Under the pieces are notes generated by a model. It saw nothing but the letters and a program-made list of their open reading frames with translations. It was not told where the DNA came from and ran no database searches. Positions 15,445 to 25,500 of a stretch of 64,000 nt of DNA are shown one piece after another; the first letter of the stretch is position 1; each line of letters starts with the position of its first letter. The DNA is taken from positions 1-64,000 of the forward strand of contig NZ_SPQN01000011.1 in NCBI RefSeq assembly GCF_004571065.1, written 5' to 3'. The stretch is from Geodermatophilus sp. DF01-2. GTDB lineage: Bacteria > Actinomycetota > Actinomycetes > Mycobacteriales > Geodermatophilaceae. A program made the translations under genes and the position numbers.

Positions 15445-15879
15445 ATGGCATGCGCCATGAGCATCACACCCGAGGCCCTCGAGCAGGAGTTCTCCCTGAC
15501 GACGGCCGTGACCCGCCTGGACTTCCTCCGCAGGCGGGACAGCGGGGCGACCACGCTGAACACCGCCGTCGACGTCGACGCCGACGACTGGACCTCGTTC
15601 AAGGCCGCGGCGACGTCGCTCGACGTCCCCGAGTCGCTGGAGCTGCTCGCTCTCGGCGAGGTCGTCGCGCGCAAGGCCCACGACAGCCAGCTGACCGGCT
15701 TCCGTGCCGCACTGCGCGGCGGGGCCTCGTGGACCCAGATCGCCGCGGCCCTGGGGGTGCGCCCGGAGGAGGCGTGGACCCTCTACCACCAGCTCATCGA
15801 GCGGCAGGAGCGCTCCAGCGTGCTCGACCCGGACGCGGCCGCGGCCGCCCGGGAGCTCGCCGGCGTCCGCCCCCGCTGA
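15445..15879 (+). CDS. Small HTH-containing protein
   Basis: 144 residues from ATG 15445 (GGAG six bases upstream); ATG 15457 is an alternative start. Residues ~90-120 (GGASWTQIAAALGVRPEEAWTLYHQLIE) form a helix-turn-helix of the sigma-region-4 type seen in many short actinobacterial proteins. The N-terminal half contains LDFLRRRDSGATTLNTAVDVDADDW and acidic helices. It could bind DNA or act as an adaptor. It stands alone. Confidence 0.6.
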   Translation: MACAMSITPEALEQEFSLTTAVTRLDFLRRRDSGATTLNTAVDVDADDWTSFKAAATSLDVPESLELLALGEVVARKAHDSQLTGFRAALRGGASWTQIAAALGVRPEEAWTLYHQLIERQERSSVLDPDAAAAARELAGVRPR

Positions 15880-16016
15880 CCCGCGTCGACGGCACGGCGC
15901 ACGCACCGGTTCCCGTGCGGCGGTCGATCCGCTGCACTGGCTCCGCCGGCGCCCCTCGCGGGAGCCGCCACGGGAGCGCCGGGGAGGGAAGCCCGAGCAG
16001 GAAGGCGATGACCGAG

Positions 16017-16042
16017 GGGCGGGCGCCGGCCGGCGCCCGCCC
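16017..16042. terminator. Bidirectional hairpin between convergent genes
   Basis: A 26-bp perfect palindrome (GGGCGGGCGCCGG plus its complement) with almost no loop, followed on the plus strand by a pyrimidine tract TTCCCCCTTTTCCCCC. It separates the HTH gene (plus) from the DUF427 gene (minus), so it can serve both. Confidence 0.75.
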
Positions 16043-16066
16043 TTCCCCCTTTTCCCCCCGACGGCG

Positions 16067-16348
16067 TCAGCGGACGTCGACGCCGCGCCAGAACGCCACT
16101 CGGCCGGTGATCTCCTTCGCGGCATCCTTCGGCTGGGGGTAGTACCAGGCGGCGTCGGGGTTGGTCTGCCCGTCGACCTCCAGCGTGAAGTACGACGCCG
16201 TTCCCTTCCACGGGCACACCGTCGTCGTGTCCGAGGAGCGCAGGACGTCGTCCCGCACCGCCTCCCGGGGGAAGTAGGCGTTGCCCTCGACGGTGACGAT
16301 GTCGTCGGACTCGGCGATGACGGTCCCGTTCCAGCTCGCGGTTGACAT
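16067..16348 (-). CDS. DUF427 domain protein
   Basis: 93 residues covering a complete DUF427 domain: ASWNGTVIAESDDIVTVEGNAYFPREAV, then TTTVCPWKGTASYFTLEVDG and AWYYPQPKDAAKEITGRVAFWRGV. All the aromatic and CPWKG signatures of this small single-domain family are present. The biochemical role is unknown. It is separated from the convergent HTH gene by a hairpin and is close to the oxidoreductase gene upstream. Confidence 0.9.
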   Translation of the reverse strand: MSTASWNGTVIAESDDIVTVEGNAYFPREAVRDDVLRSSDTTTVCPWKGTASYFTLEVDGQTNPDAAWYYPQPKDAAKEITGRVAFWRGVDVR

Positions 16349-16409
16349 GTGACCGGCAACACCCGCTTCCGGGCCGGCATTCCTCGGTGCGGGCCCGGGC
16401 GACCCGGCG

Positions 16410-17780
16410 CTAGGGCGCGATGTTCTGGTTGTGGCGGAACAGGTTGCCCGGGTCCCAGCTCCGCTTGACCCCGCGCAGCCGCGCGTAGTTCGCGCCGTAG
16501 TTGTCGGCCACCTTGTCCGCGTCGTCGGCCGAGGCGAAGTTGGTGTAGCCGCCGGGCTCGGAGTGCGGAGCGATGGCGGCGTGGTAGTCCCTGACCCACC
16601 GCGTGTTCGCCTCGTTGTCGGCGGGGTCGGGCCACATGCCGGCGATCACCGTGGCGAAGGTGGCGTCCCGGTGGCCGAAGGCGGTGGCGTCCGGGGCGAC
16701 GTCGTGCGCCGCACCGTCGATCGGGTACAGGTGCACGACCGAGCTGACCGCCGGCACGCGCGGCCCGTGCTCGAGGTGCGCCGCGATCGCCGCGTCGGTG
16801 AGCTCGGTGACGTAGGCGGCCTTCCAGTAGTGCTGTAGCCCGGGCGGGTGCAGCGCGTCGAAGGCGCTGTTGAGCGCCGTGTAGGGCATCGGGCCGACGT
16901 GCTCGCCGATCGGCCGGGCCACCTGGCGGATCCGGTCGACGACCCGCTCGCCGTCGGCCTCCGACCCGGTCCAGCAGGAGACCGCGACCGCCATCGGCTC
17001 GCCCACCCGGCCCTCCGGGATGAACGGCAGCGGCGGTGCCTGGTGGAACGCCGGGAAGCCGCCGTACTCGCGCGGCGCTCGCGGGAGGTACTCCCGGTAG
17101 AACTCGAACAGCGCCCCGGCGTCGTCCAGCTCGAAGAACATCGGCCCGGCGAAGACCGTCCCGACCGGGTGCAGGCGGTAGGTGAACCGGGTGACGACGC
17201 CGAAGTTGCCGCCGCCACCGCGCAGTGCCCAGAACAGGTCCGCGTTCTCCCGATCGTCGGCGGTCACCACGCGGCCGTCGGCGGTGACCACCTCGGCCGC
17301 GAGCAGGTTGTCGCAGGACAGGCCGTACCCGCGGGTGAGGTGGCCGATCCCGCCGCCGAGGGTGAGCCCGCCGATGCCGGTCGTCGAGATGATCCCGCCG
17401 GTCGTGGCCAGCCCGGACGCGGCGGTCGCGTCGTTGAACCGGCCCCACGTCGTCCCGCCGCCGGCGCTCGCCGTCCGGGCGCCCGGGTCGACGTCCACCG
17501 CCTGCATGGGCGAGAGGTCGACGACGACCGCGTCGTCCGCGGTGCCGAAGCCGGGAACGCTGTGCCCGCCGCCGCGTACCGCGACGGCGCGGCCGGACTC
17601 CGCGGCGTACCGGACCGCGGCGACCACGTCGTCGGTGCCGGCGCAGCGCACCACCACGTGCGGGCGGGCGTCGATCATGGCGTTGTAGACGTGCCGCGCC
17701 TCCTCGTAGTCCGCGTCGCCGGGGCGGATCACCCGGCCCTCGACGCGGTCGGCGAGCGTGCCTGGCAGCTGCGTGGTCAT
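16410..17780 (-). CDS. FAD-linked oxidase, berberine-bridge-enzyme (BBE) type
   Basis: 456 residues from ATG 17780 behind GGAGGGG. The FAD_binding_4 domain contains AVRGGGHSVPGFG, whose His is the usual covalent FAD site, and GGGIGHLTRGYGLSCDNLL, whose Cys is the second attachment site of bicovalent flavoproteins. The C-terminal BBE domain ends with NYARLRGVKRSWDPGNLFRHNQNI. The enzyme should oxidise an alcohol, sugar or secondary metabolite with O2. There is no signal peptide. It may form a loose transcription unit with the upstream PaaI thioesterase on the same strand. Confidence 0.9.
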   Translation of the reverse strand: MTTQLPGTLADRVEGRVIRPGDADYEEARHVYNAMIDARPHVVVRCAGTDDVVAAVRYAAESGRAVAVRGGGHSVPGFGTADDAVVVDLSPMQAVDVDPGARTASAGGGTTWGRFNDATAASGLATTGGIISTTGIGGLTLGGGIGHLTRGYGLSCDNLLAAEVVTADGRVVTADDRENADLFWALRGGGGNFGVVTRFTYRLHPVGTVFAGPMFFELDDAGALFEFYREYLPRAPREYGGFPAFHQAPPLPFIPEGRVGEPMAVAVSCWTGSEADGERVVDRIRQVARPIGEHVGPMPYTALNSAFDALHPPGLQHYWKAAYVTELTDAAIAAHLEHGPRVPAVSSVVHLYPIDGAAHDVAPDATAFGHRDATFATVIAGMWPDPADNEANTRWVRDYHAAIAPHSEPGGYTNFASADDADKVADNYGANYARLRGVKRSWDPGNLFRHNQNIAP

Positions 17781-17986
17781 GGCCCCTCCCGGGTGTCGTC
17801 CGTGACGGTGGACGACGCCGGCGGGGATGCGAACCGGCCAGGAGCAGGGTCGGGACCCGGGGGCTGCGACGCCTCGCTCCCGCCCGGCGCAGCCCCCGAC
17901 GTCGCCGGCCGCGGCCGACCGTAGTGCCGTCGCAGCCCTGCGGACAGGGACCATCGACCGTGGTGCCGGACGTCCCCGGCCGTGGG

Positions 17987-18370
17987 TCAACGGTGCAGCA
18001 GCGCGAAGGTGGCCACGGCGTGCGCGACGGCTCGGCCCTCCTGCTCGACGTCCGCCTCGCAGACCGTCAGGTGCTCCCCGCGGGTGCGGACCCGGGCGGT
18101 CACCGTGAGCTCTCCCGGCTCGCCCGGCCGGAGGTAGGTGACCGTGAGCTGGCTCGTCGCCGGCACCTCGCCGTCCCCGGTGGTGGTGCGGACCGCCTGA
18201 CCCATGGCCGTGTCGACCAGTGTGGCCACGACCCCGCCGTGCAGCGTGCCGGCCGGGTTGAGGTGCTCCTCGCGCACGGCGAAGGCGATCCGCGCGCCGC
18301 CGTCCTCCGTGTCCGCCACCCGGGCGCCGAGCCGCTCCGCGTAGCCCCCGGGTCCTCTGTCGTCTGCCAT
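17987..18370 (-). CDS. PaaI-family hot-dog thioesterase
   Basis: 127 residues with the hot-dog signature EEHLNPAGTLHGGVVATLVDTAMGQAV (the HGG and Asp of the active region) and the beta strand SQLTVTYLRPGEPGELTVTA. This fold usually hydrolyses acyl-CoA, here unspecified. It lies upstream of the BBE oxidase on the same strand after a 206-base gap in which nothing was recognised, and is divergent from a lipoprotein gene. Confidence 0.85.
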   Translation of the reverse strand: MADDRGPGGYAERLGARVADTEDGGARIAFAVREEHLNPAGTLHGGVVATLVDTAMGQAVRTTTGDGEVPATSQLTVTYLRPGEPGELTVTARVRTRGEHLTVCEADVEQEGRAVAHAVATFALLHR

Positions 18371-18592
18371 GGCCGGCCGCTACCCGGGAACCAGGCGTCG
18401 GAACCGGTCCCACGCGTCGGGTGGGACCGGGACCGGTGCGTCGGGATCCCACCGTTGCGGAACGATCCCGTGTCGACCTCGTGACACCGCGGCTCGGACG
18501 CCGAGCCGCGGGCATGCCCGTTCCGCCCGGTCAGCAGACCGGCCGTCCCACGCCGGGCACCGTGCACCTGGCCGCACCGAGGAGATCTCCGT

Positions 18593-19210
18593 ATGCAGTC
18601 CCACGCCCGCCTGCACCTGACCCGCCGCCGCTGGAGCGCACTCCCCCTCGCCGCGGGGACCGCCCTCACCCTGCTCCTCACCGGGTGTGGTGAGGATGCC
18701 GCGGTCGACGAACCAGCGGAGGTCGAAGACATCGTCGAGCCGACCGACGACCCGGCGGCCACCGACACCGCCGAGCCGACCGACGACCCGGCGGCGACCG
18801 ACACCGCCGCGCCGACCGGAGCGGTGGCCCCCGGCGAGCCCGGGACCCTCGTCGCCGGCGACGTCGACCTGCTCGCCGCTGCGGCCGCGCCCGATGCGGC
18901 CGCCCAGTTCGAGCAGCTGGTCGACCAGGAGGTCACGGCCACCGCGGTGCCCGTCGTCGAGGTCGTCACCGACGAGGGCTTCCTGGTCGGCTCACCGGAG
19001 GCGCCGGTGTTCGTGCGACTGACGGCGCCGGGTGAGTCGCCGCTGGACGTCGACCCCGGGCAGACCGTGACCTTCACCGGCACGGTGGCGCCCATCCCGC
19101 CCGGCTACGTCGAGCAGGCCCAGCTCACCCCCGAGGTCGCCGACCTGCTGCAGCAGCTGGGCTACCACGTGCAGGTCGACCCCCAGAACCTCACCGTCGA
19201 CCCTGAGTGA
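18593..19210 (+). CDS. Secreted lipoprotein with acidic repeat linker
   Basis: 205 residues. A twin-Arg-rich N-region, a hydrophobic stretch LPLAAGTALTLLLTGC and a lipobox (LLTGC) mark a lipoprotein, acylated at Cys ~32. A linker repeats EPTDDPAATDTA about twice and ends in Pro/Gly. The globular part (residues ~85-205) carries LVDQEVTATAVPVVEVVTDEGFLVGS and a VTFTGTVAPIP strand, resembling small OB-like lipoprotein domains. The function is unknown. GGAG ribosome sequence precedes ATG. Confidence 0.75.
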   Translation: MQSHARLHLTRRRWSALPLAAGTALTLLLTGCGEDAAVDEPAEVEDIVEPTDDPAATDTAEPTDDPAATDTAAPTGAVAPGEPGTLVAGDVDLLAAAAAPDAAAQFEQLVDQEVTATAVPVVEVVTDEGFLVGSPEAPVFVRLTAPGESPLDVDPGQTVTFTGTVAPIPPGYVEQAQLTPEVADLLQQLGYHVQVDPQNLTVDPE

Positions 19211-19217
19211 GAGGAGC

Positions 19218-19250
19218 GGTCACCCGGCGGGAGTGTCCCGCCGGGTGACC
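19218..19250 (+). terminator. Strong hairpin after the lipoprotein gene
   Basis: A perfect 15-bp stem GGTCACCCGGCGGGA with loop GTG and its complement begins 8 bases after the stop; outer AGGAGC/GCTCCT bases add imperfect pairing. It isolates the lipoprotein from the RHS gene. In 19251-19517 no other element was recognised. Confidence 0.8.
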
Positions 19251-19517
19251 GACCCGGTCCGCTCCTGACCTCTGGTGGCCGGTGCTCCGGAGGGGTGCCG
19301 GGTTCGTGCCGGGCCGCCGCCCGATGCGGCACGGCCGCCGGGCCGGGAGGAGACGCCACCGCGATGCAGACGCTGGACCGGTGGACCGACGGATGAGCTT
19401 GTTACGGCGAGTGCTCTTGTAGTCACACCCAGCACCTGCCAGGTTGTTCGCCGAGCGCCCCGGAGGGAGCTCCGGGTCCGTCGTGATCCGATCGCCGGCT
19501 GCCTCGGATGGGTTCGC

Positions 19518-22500
19518 GTGGACGTTCGCCACGGCTTCAGCGCGGTTCCGCAGTGGCGGAGCAAGGGTGTTCTCGGGGTCGCTCTGGCGGCGGCGCTGCT
19601 GGCGGAGACGTTCGTCGTCACGCAGCCGGCGTATGCCGCGCCGGGAGAGGAGCCGCCGTCGCAGGCGGAGCCGGTCCGCGGCGAGGACGGGGGGCTGCAG
19701 GCGCCGGACATCGCCACGGCGCGGACGATCGCCCGGCTGGAGGGTGAGCGGGTCGAGGTCGTCGGGGAGCGCACCGAGACGTCGTCGACCTGGGCGCTGC
19801 CGAACGGCACCATGGCCACCGGTCAGGCGATGGCGCCGATCTGGGTGCGGCAGGGTGACGGGGACGGCACGTCGGCGGCGGACTGGGCGCCGGTGGACCT
19901 GACCCTCGAGCTGGGCGAGGACGGCCGGGTGCGGCCGAAGGCGCATCCGGACGGCCTGGTGCTGGCCGGAGCCGGGGTGCCGGAGGACGGCGCGCTGGCG
20001 GCGATGGTGGGCCCGGACGGCGGCACGGTGGGCGTGGCGTGGACCGAGAGCCTGCCGGAGCCGCGGCTGGAGGGGCCGCGGGCGGTGTATCCGCAGGTGC
20101 AGCCGGGTGTCGATCTGGTGGTGGAGGCCACCCGCACCGGCTACGAGCAGTTCTTCGTGCTGACCGAGCGGCCGGTGGCCGGGGCGGCGCCGGAGCTGTC
20201 GCTGACGATCGGCGGTGACGGGGTGGTGGCCGCGCCGGCCGCCGACGGCGGCGTGCAGTTCCAGACCGGCGATGGCGCGGTGGTGGCGTCGACCGGGACG
20301 CCGCTGGTGTGGGACGCCGAGGTCGATGGCGAGCGGCAGCACCCGCTGACCGAGCCGTGGACCGCCGAGGCTGCGACCGAGGCGACGGTGACCGGGATGC
20401 CGTCCTTCCCGGCGTGGGCGGAGGAGCCGGTGCAGCCGCCGGCGCCCGGGCCGCGACCGGTGCCGGCGCCGGATGGCACGCCGCCGCCGGCGCTGCCGGG
20501 CGGGGACGTGGCGCCGGGGCCGGAGGCCGGCCGGGCCGCCTCACCGGAGGCGGCCGAGGCCGGGGCGAGCCCGGCGCTGCCGCTGACCGAGGCGGTGACG
20601 GTGACCGGCCCGGGGGAGGTGGCGCTGTCGCTGACGCCGGATCCGGCGTTCCTGGCCGATCCGGACACCACCTACCCGGTGGTGGTCGACCCGGTGTGGG
20701 CCAGCTGGCGCGACGGCTTCGACACCTGGGTGCAGCACGGCTACTCGACCGACCAGTCCGCCAGCACCGAGCTGCGGCTGGGCACCTTCGACGGCGGGGC
20801 GAGCGCGGCCCGCTCCTTCATCCACCTGGATCTGTCCGGGATCCGGAACACCACGATCCTGGCCGCGGAGCTGTGGCTGTTCGAGTGGCACTCCTACTCC
20901 TGCCAGGCGCGAAACTGGGAGGTCTGGGACACCGGCCTGGCCAACACGGCCACCCGGATCCACTCCCAGCCGCCCTGGTACGGCCGGTGGGCGGTGTCCT
21001 CGGAGACGACCGGCTACGGGGCCGGCTGCGAGGACGGCTGGGTGACCGCGGACGTGACCAACCTGTTCGCCTCCTGGGTGCGCCACAACGCCGGCGTGGT
21101 CAGCATGGGTCTGAAGGCGGAGAACGAGGCCGACAGCTTCGGGTGGAAGAAGTTCACCGCCGCCGACGCCGGGGGGCCGGTGCCGACGGTGTGGATCCAC
21201 TACAACACCAAGCCCGGCCCGGCCACCGAGCTGAAGGTCAACGGGCAGACGAACGGTTGGTCGACGGTGACCACGCCCTGGCTGACCGCGGTGGCGCACG
21301 ACGCCGACGGCGGGCCGGTGGACATGCGCTTCATCGTCAAGGACGCCGGCACGCAGCAGGTCGTGTTCAACGAGGTCGCGTTGGCCGTCGCCAATGGCGG
21401 TGTCGGCCAGAAGCAGGTGCCGGCGGGTGTGCTGCGCGACGGCGGGCGGTACACGTTGCAGGTCGTCTCAGCCGACGGTATCGACTGGAACACCCAGGAC
21501 TCGGTCGTCTACGAGTTCACCGTCGACGGGACCGCGCCGGCGGCGCCGGCGGTCACCTCGGCCGACTATCCCAATGACGGTAAGTGGCACAAGGACGCCG
21601 GCCAGGCCGGGACGTTCACGCTGTCCCTGCCGGCCGCCGATCCGACGCTGGCGCACTACCGCTGGGCGTTGAACAAGCCGCCGGACACGACGTCGAGCAC
21701 CGCTCCCGGGCCCTCGCTGTCGGTCACCCCGACCGACACCGGGGTGAACGTGCTGCAGCTGCAGGCGGTCGACAAGGCCGGGAACGTCTCGCCGGTCGTG
21801 AAGTACGCCTTCCACGTCGGCCGCGCCGGGTTGCTGTCACCGACCGAGGGCGCGCAGGTGGTGCGTCGCGTCCGGCTGACGCCGGCCGGCGAGCCCAGCT
21901 TCACCCACGTGAGCTTCCAGTGGCGGCGCGGCCCGGACGCGACCGCCCACCAGGACATCGACCTGGCCGCCCTGACCCGCGCCGACGGCCGCCCGCTCGG
22001 CGCTTCCTGGACGCCGCTCAGCGACCTGGGCGACCATGCGGTCTGGGACGCCGCCGCCACCCTGGGCCACGTGCCCGGGCCGGTGCAGGTCCGTGCCCGG
22101 ATGGCCACCGACGCCGCCGGCAGCGGCGCCTACCCGACCGCCTGGATCACCGTCACCGTCTCACCCGACGCCCAGTACGCCGCCACCGACGCGGTCGGCC
22201 CCGGCACGGTCAACCTGCTCACCGGCGACTACGCCCTGTCCAGCACCGACGTCGCCGAGTTCGGGCTGTCGCTGGAGCGCACCGCCTCCTCCCGGGATCC
22301 CCGGGCCGGGCTGGAGCCGCAGCGCGAGCTGCTGACCACCGCCCAGCAGAGCCTGGCCGACACCACCAGCGTGCATGCCAGTGCCGGGGTCGGCATCGAG
22401 ACGGCGACGGCGCGCTGGCACGCCGGCGGCAGCTCGCTGAAGGTCACCTCCACCGGAGCGTCGGAGGACTCCTTCGCCTACCCAGGCGCGCTCAACACCG

Positions 22501-25500
22501 GCGACATCGGCATGAAGGCCGGCCGCACCTACCGCATCAGCGGCTGGATCTACGTGCCGGCGGCCACCGGGCTCGACCCGGCGCACCCCAACGGCCTGAC
22601 CATCGCCGGCTACTACAAGGACAGCGGCGGGACCTACCGGCACACGGCCTCGGCCCGGCCGACCCAGACCGACACCTGGCAGCGGCTGACGCTGGACTTC
22701 ACCGTTCCCGACGGCGGCGGCGGGGCGTTCGTGCGGCTGTACAACGGCTTCGGCGTCAGCGGCAAGACGGTCTTCTTCGACGACCTGTCGGTGCGCGAGA
22801 TCTGGGCGCCGCTGGGCCCGCAGTGGTCGCTGGGCACGACCGATGAGATCGCCGGCACCGCCTACAGCCACATCAGCCAGCCCTACCCGGACCTGGCGGG
22901 GGTGCACCTGTCCGGCGGCGGGGAGATCTGGTTCACCGGCGCCGGGAACCACCGCTGGTGGCCCCAGCCGGGCGCGGAGTCGCTGAACCTGGTGGTGATC
23001 GGCCCCGGCCACTGGCGCCTGACCGAGCTGGACGGCACGGTCAGTGAGTTCGTCGTCCAGCCCGGCAGCTCCGTCGCCCAGCTGGCCACCACCGCACCCC
23101 CGGCGGCCGCCGGCGCCACCCGCCTGCAGTACACGAACGAGAACGGCCACGTGCGGCTCACCCGGTTGATCGCGCCGGTCGAGCCCGGAGTGGACGGCGG
23201 GCCGACCAACCCGGCGGCCTGCACGGCCCCGGTGCCGGCCGCCGGCTGCGAGGTCATCGAGCTGGACTACGCCAAGACCACCACCGCCACCGCGACCTCC
23301 TTCGGGACGGTCAAGAACCAGGTGTCCGAGGTGCGGCTGTGGTCGACCCCGGACGGGGCCGCCGCCACCGAGTCGGTCGTCGCCGTCCGCTACGCCTACG
23401 ACGAGGGCGGGCGGCTGCGGGAGGTGTGGGATCCGCGGATCAGCCCGGCGCTGAAGACCAGCTACACCTACGACGCCGACGGCCGCGTCATCACGCTCAC
23501 CCCTCCCGGGGAGCTGCCGTGGCGGTTCCGCTACGGCACCGGGGGCGCCCGCTCCACCGTCGGCGCCGGCGATCTGCTCGACCGCAGCTCCGGGCGGCTG
23601 CTCAGCGTCTCCCGGGCCTCGCTGGTGCCCGGCACGCTCGATCAGCCCGGCCCGGACACCACCAGCACCCTGGTCTACAACGTGCCCACCAGCCGGGCCG
23701 CCGGCGGCCCCTACGACCTGCACCCCGACGCGCTGGCCGGCTGGGCGCAGGGCATCGGCCCGACCGACGCCACCGCGGTCTTCGGCCCCGAGGACGTGCC
23801 GGCGGTGACCACCGCCACCGAGACCACGCCGGGGCGGGACGGCTACCGCGCGGCGACCGTGCACTACCTGGACGCCTCCGGCCGGGAGGTCAACACCGCC
23901 ACCCCCGCCGGCCCCGACGCGCCGGCCGCCGGGTTCATCGACACCGCCGAGTACGACCGGCACGGCAACGTCGTGCGTTCACTCGACGCCACCAACCGGC
24001 TGCTCGCGCTCGGGCAGCTACCCTCCGCCGAGGCCGACCTGGCGGCGCTGAACCTCTCCCAGGCCGACACCGCCAGCCGCGCGGTCGCGCTGTCGACGCA
24101 GCACACCTACGGGCTCGACGGCATCGACCTGCTGCGCTCCCGCGGGCCGCTGGTCAGCCTGGCCATCGGCAACGACCCGGGCAACGTGCAGCTGGTGCAC
24201 GACCTGACCACCTACGCCTACGACGAGGGCAAACCCGACGGCGCCGCCTACCACCTGGTCACCACCCAGACCGACGCCTTGCTGGTGGCGGGCTCGGCGC
24301 CGGAGCAGCTGGCCGACGTCGAGGTCACCAAGAACGGTTACCACCCGATCGACGGCGCGTCGCCGATCGGCCCGACCTCGGGCTGGAAGATAGGCTCTCC
24401 AACGGTGGTCACGTTCGACGCCACCGGGGCGAACCTGTCGGCCCTGGTCCGCTACGACGCCCAGGGCCGGGCGGTGGAGTCCCGCGGCATCGGGTCGACG
24501 GGCAGCGACGCCCGCACGAACCTCGCCGTCTACTACACCGCCGGGCCGAACGGGCAGCAGGCGGCGTGCGGAAACAAGCCGGCCTACGCCGGGTTGCCGT
24601 GCATGAGCTACGCCGCCGGCGCGGTTACCGGGCACGACCCGGCGCGGATGGCCGGGCAGCTGCCGGTCAAGCACGTCACCGGCTACAACCGGTACGGCTC
24701 GATCGCTTCGGCCACCGAGTCGGCAACGGGCCCGGTCAACGGCGCGACCGCCACGGTGTCGCGCACGACGGTGACCGAGTACGACGCCGCCGACCGGGTG
24801 CTGTCGGTGACGATCAGCGCCTCCGGGGCCGGGGCGGGAACGCCGGTGGCCAAGACGGTGAACCGCTACGACCCGGCGACCGGCGATGTGACGGTGATCG
24901 AAGGCCACGACCCCGCCGGCGCGGTGGTGTCGACGGTGAAGAAGTCCTTCGACCTGCTCGGCCGGATGACCCGCTACGAGGACGGCAGCGGCGGCTGGAC
25001 CACCAGCGTCTTCGACCGGGTCGGCAAGCCCACCGAGGTCAGCGACTCCACGGGGTCGACGACGACGTTCACCTACGACCGGGCCACGGAGCCGCGCGGC
25101 TTCGTCACCTCGGTGACCGACTCCGTCGGCGGGACGATCTCGGCGTCCTACGGTCCGGACGGGCAGATTACCGAGCAGACCCTGCCCGGCGGGGTGGCGC
25201 TGCGGATCGGCTACGACGCCAACCGCACCCCGGTGACCCGCACCTACCTGCGGACCTCCGACGAGGCGGTGATCTCCTCCTCGGCGGCGCTCGAGAACAG
25301 CGCCGGGCAGATGGTCACCCACGCCACCCCGGCGGCGTCGAAGCGCTACACCTACGACGCGCTGGGCCGGCTCACCGACGTCCAGGACACGCTGACCGGC
25401 GCGTCGCTGTGCGTGGCCCGCAAGTACGGGTACGACCCCCGGGGGAACCGGTCGTTGCTGGCGACCGCCGCGTCGGGCAGCAGCACCTGCGCCGACCCGG

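Noticed and set aside
18720-18820. Tandem repeat in the lipoprotein gene considered as a regulatory or CRISPR-like repeat
   Set aside because: It is a coding repeat (EPTDDPAATDTA linker) with no spacers and no associated cas genes.
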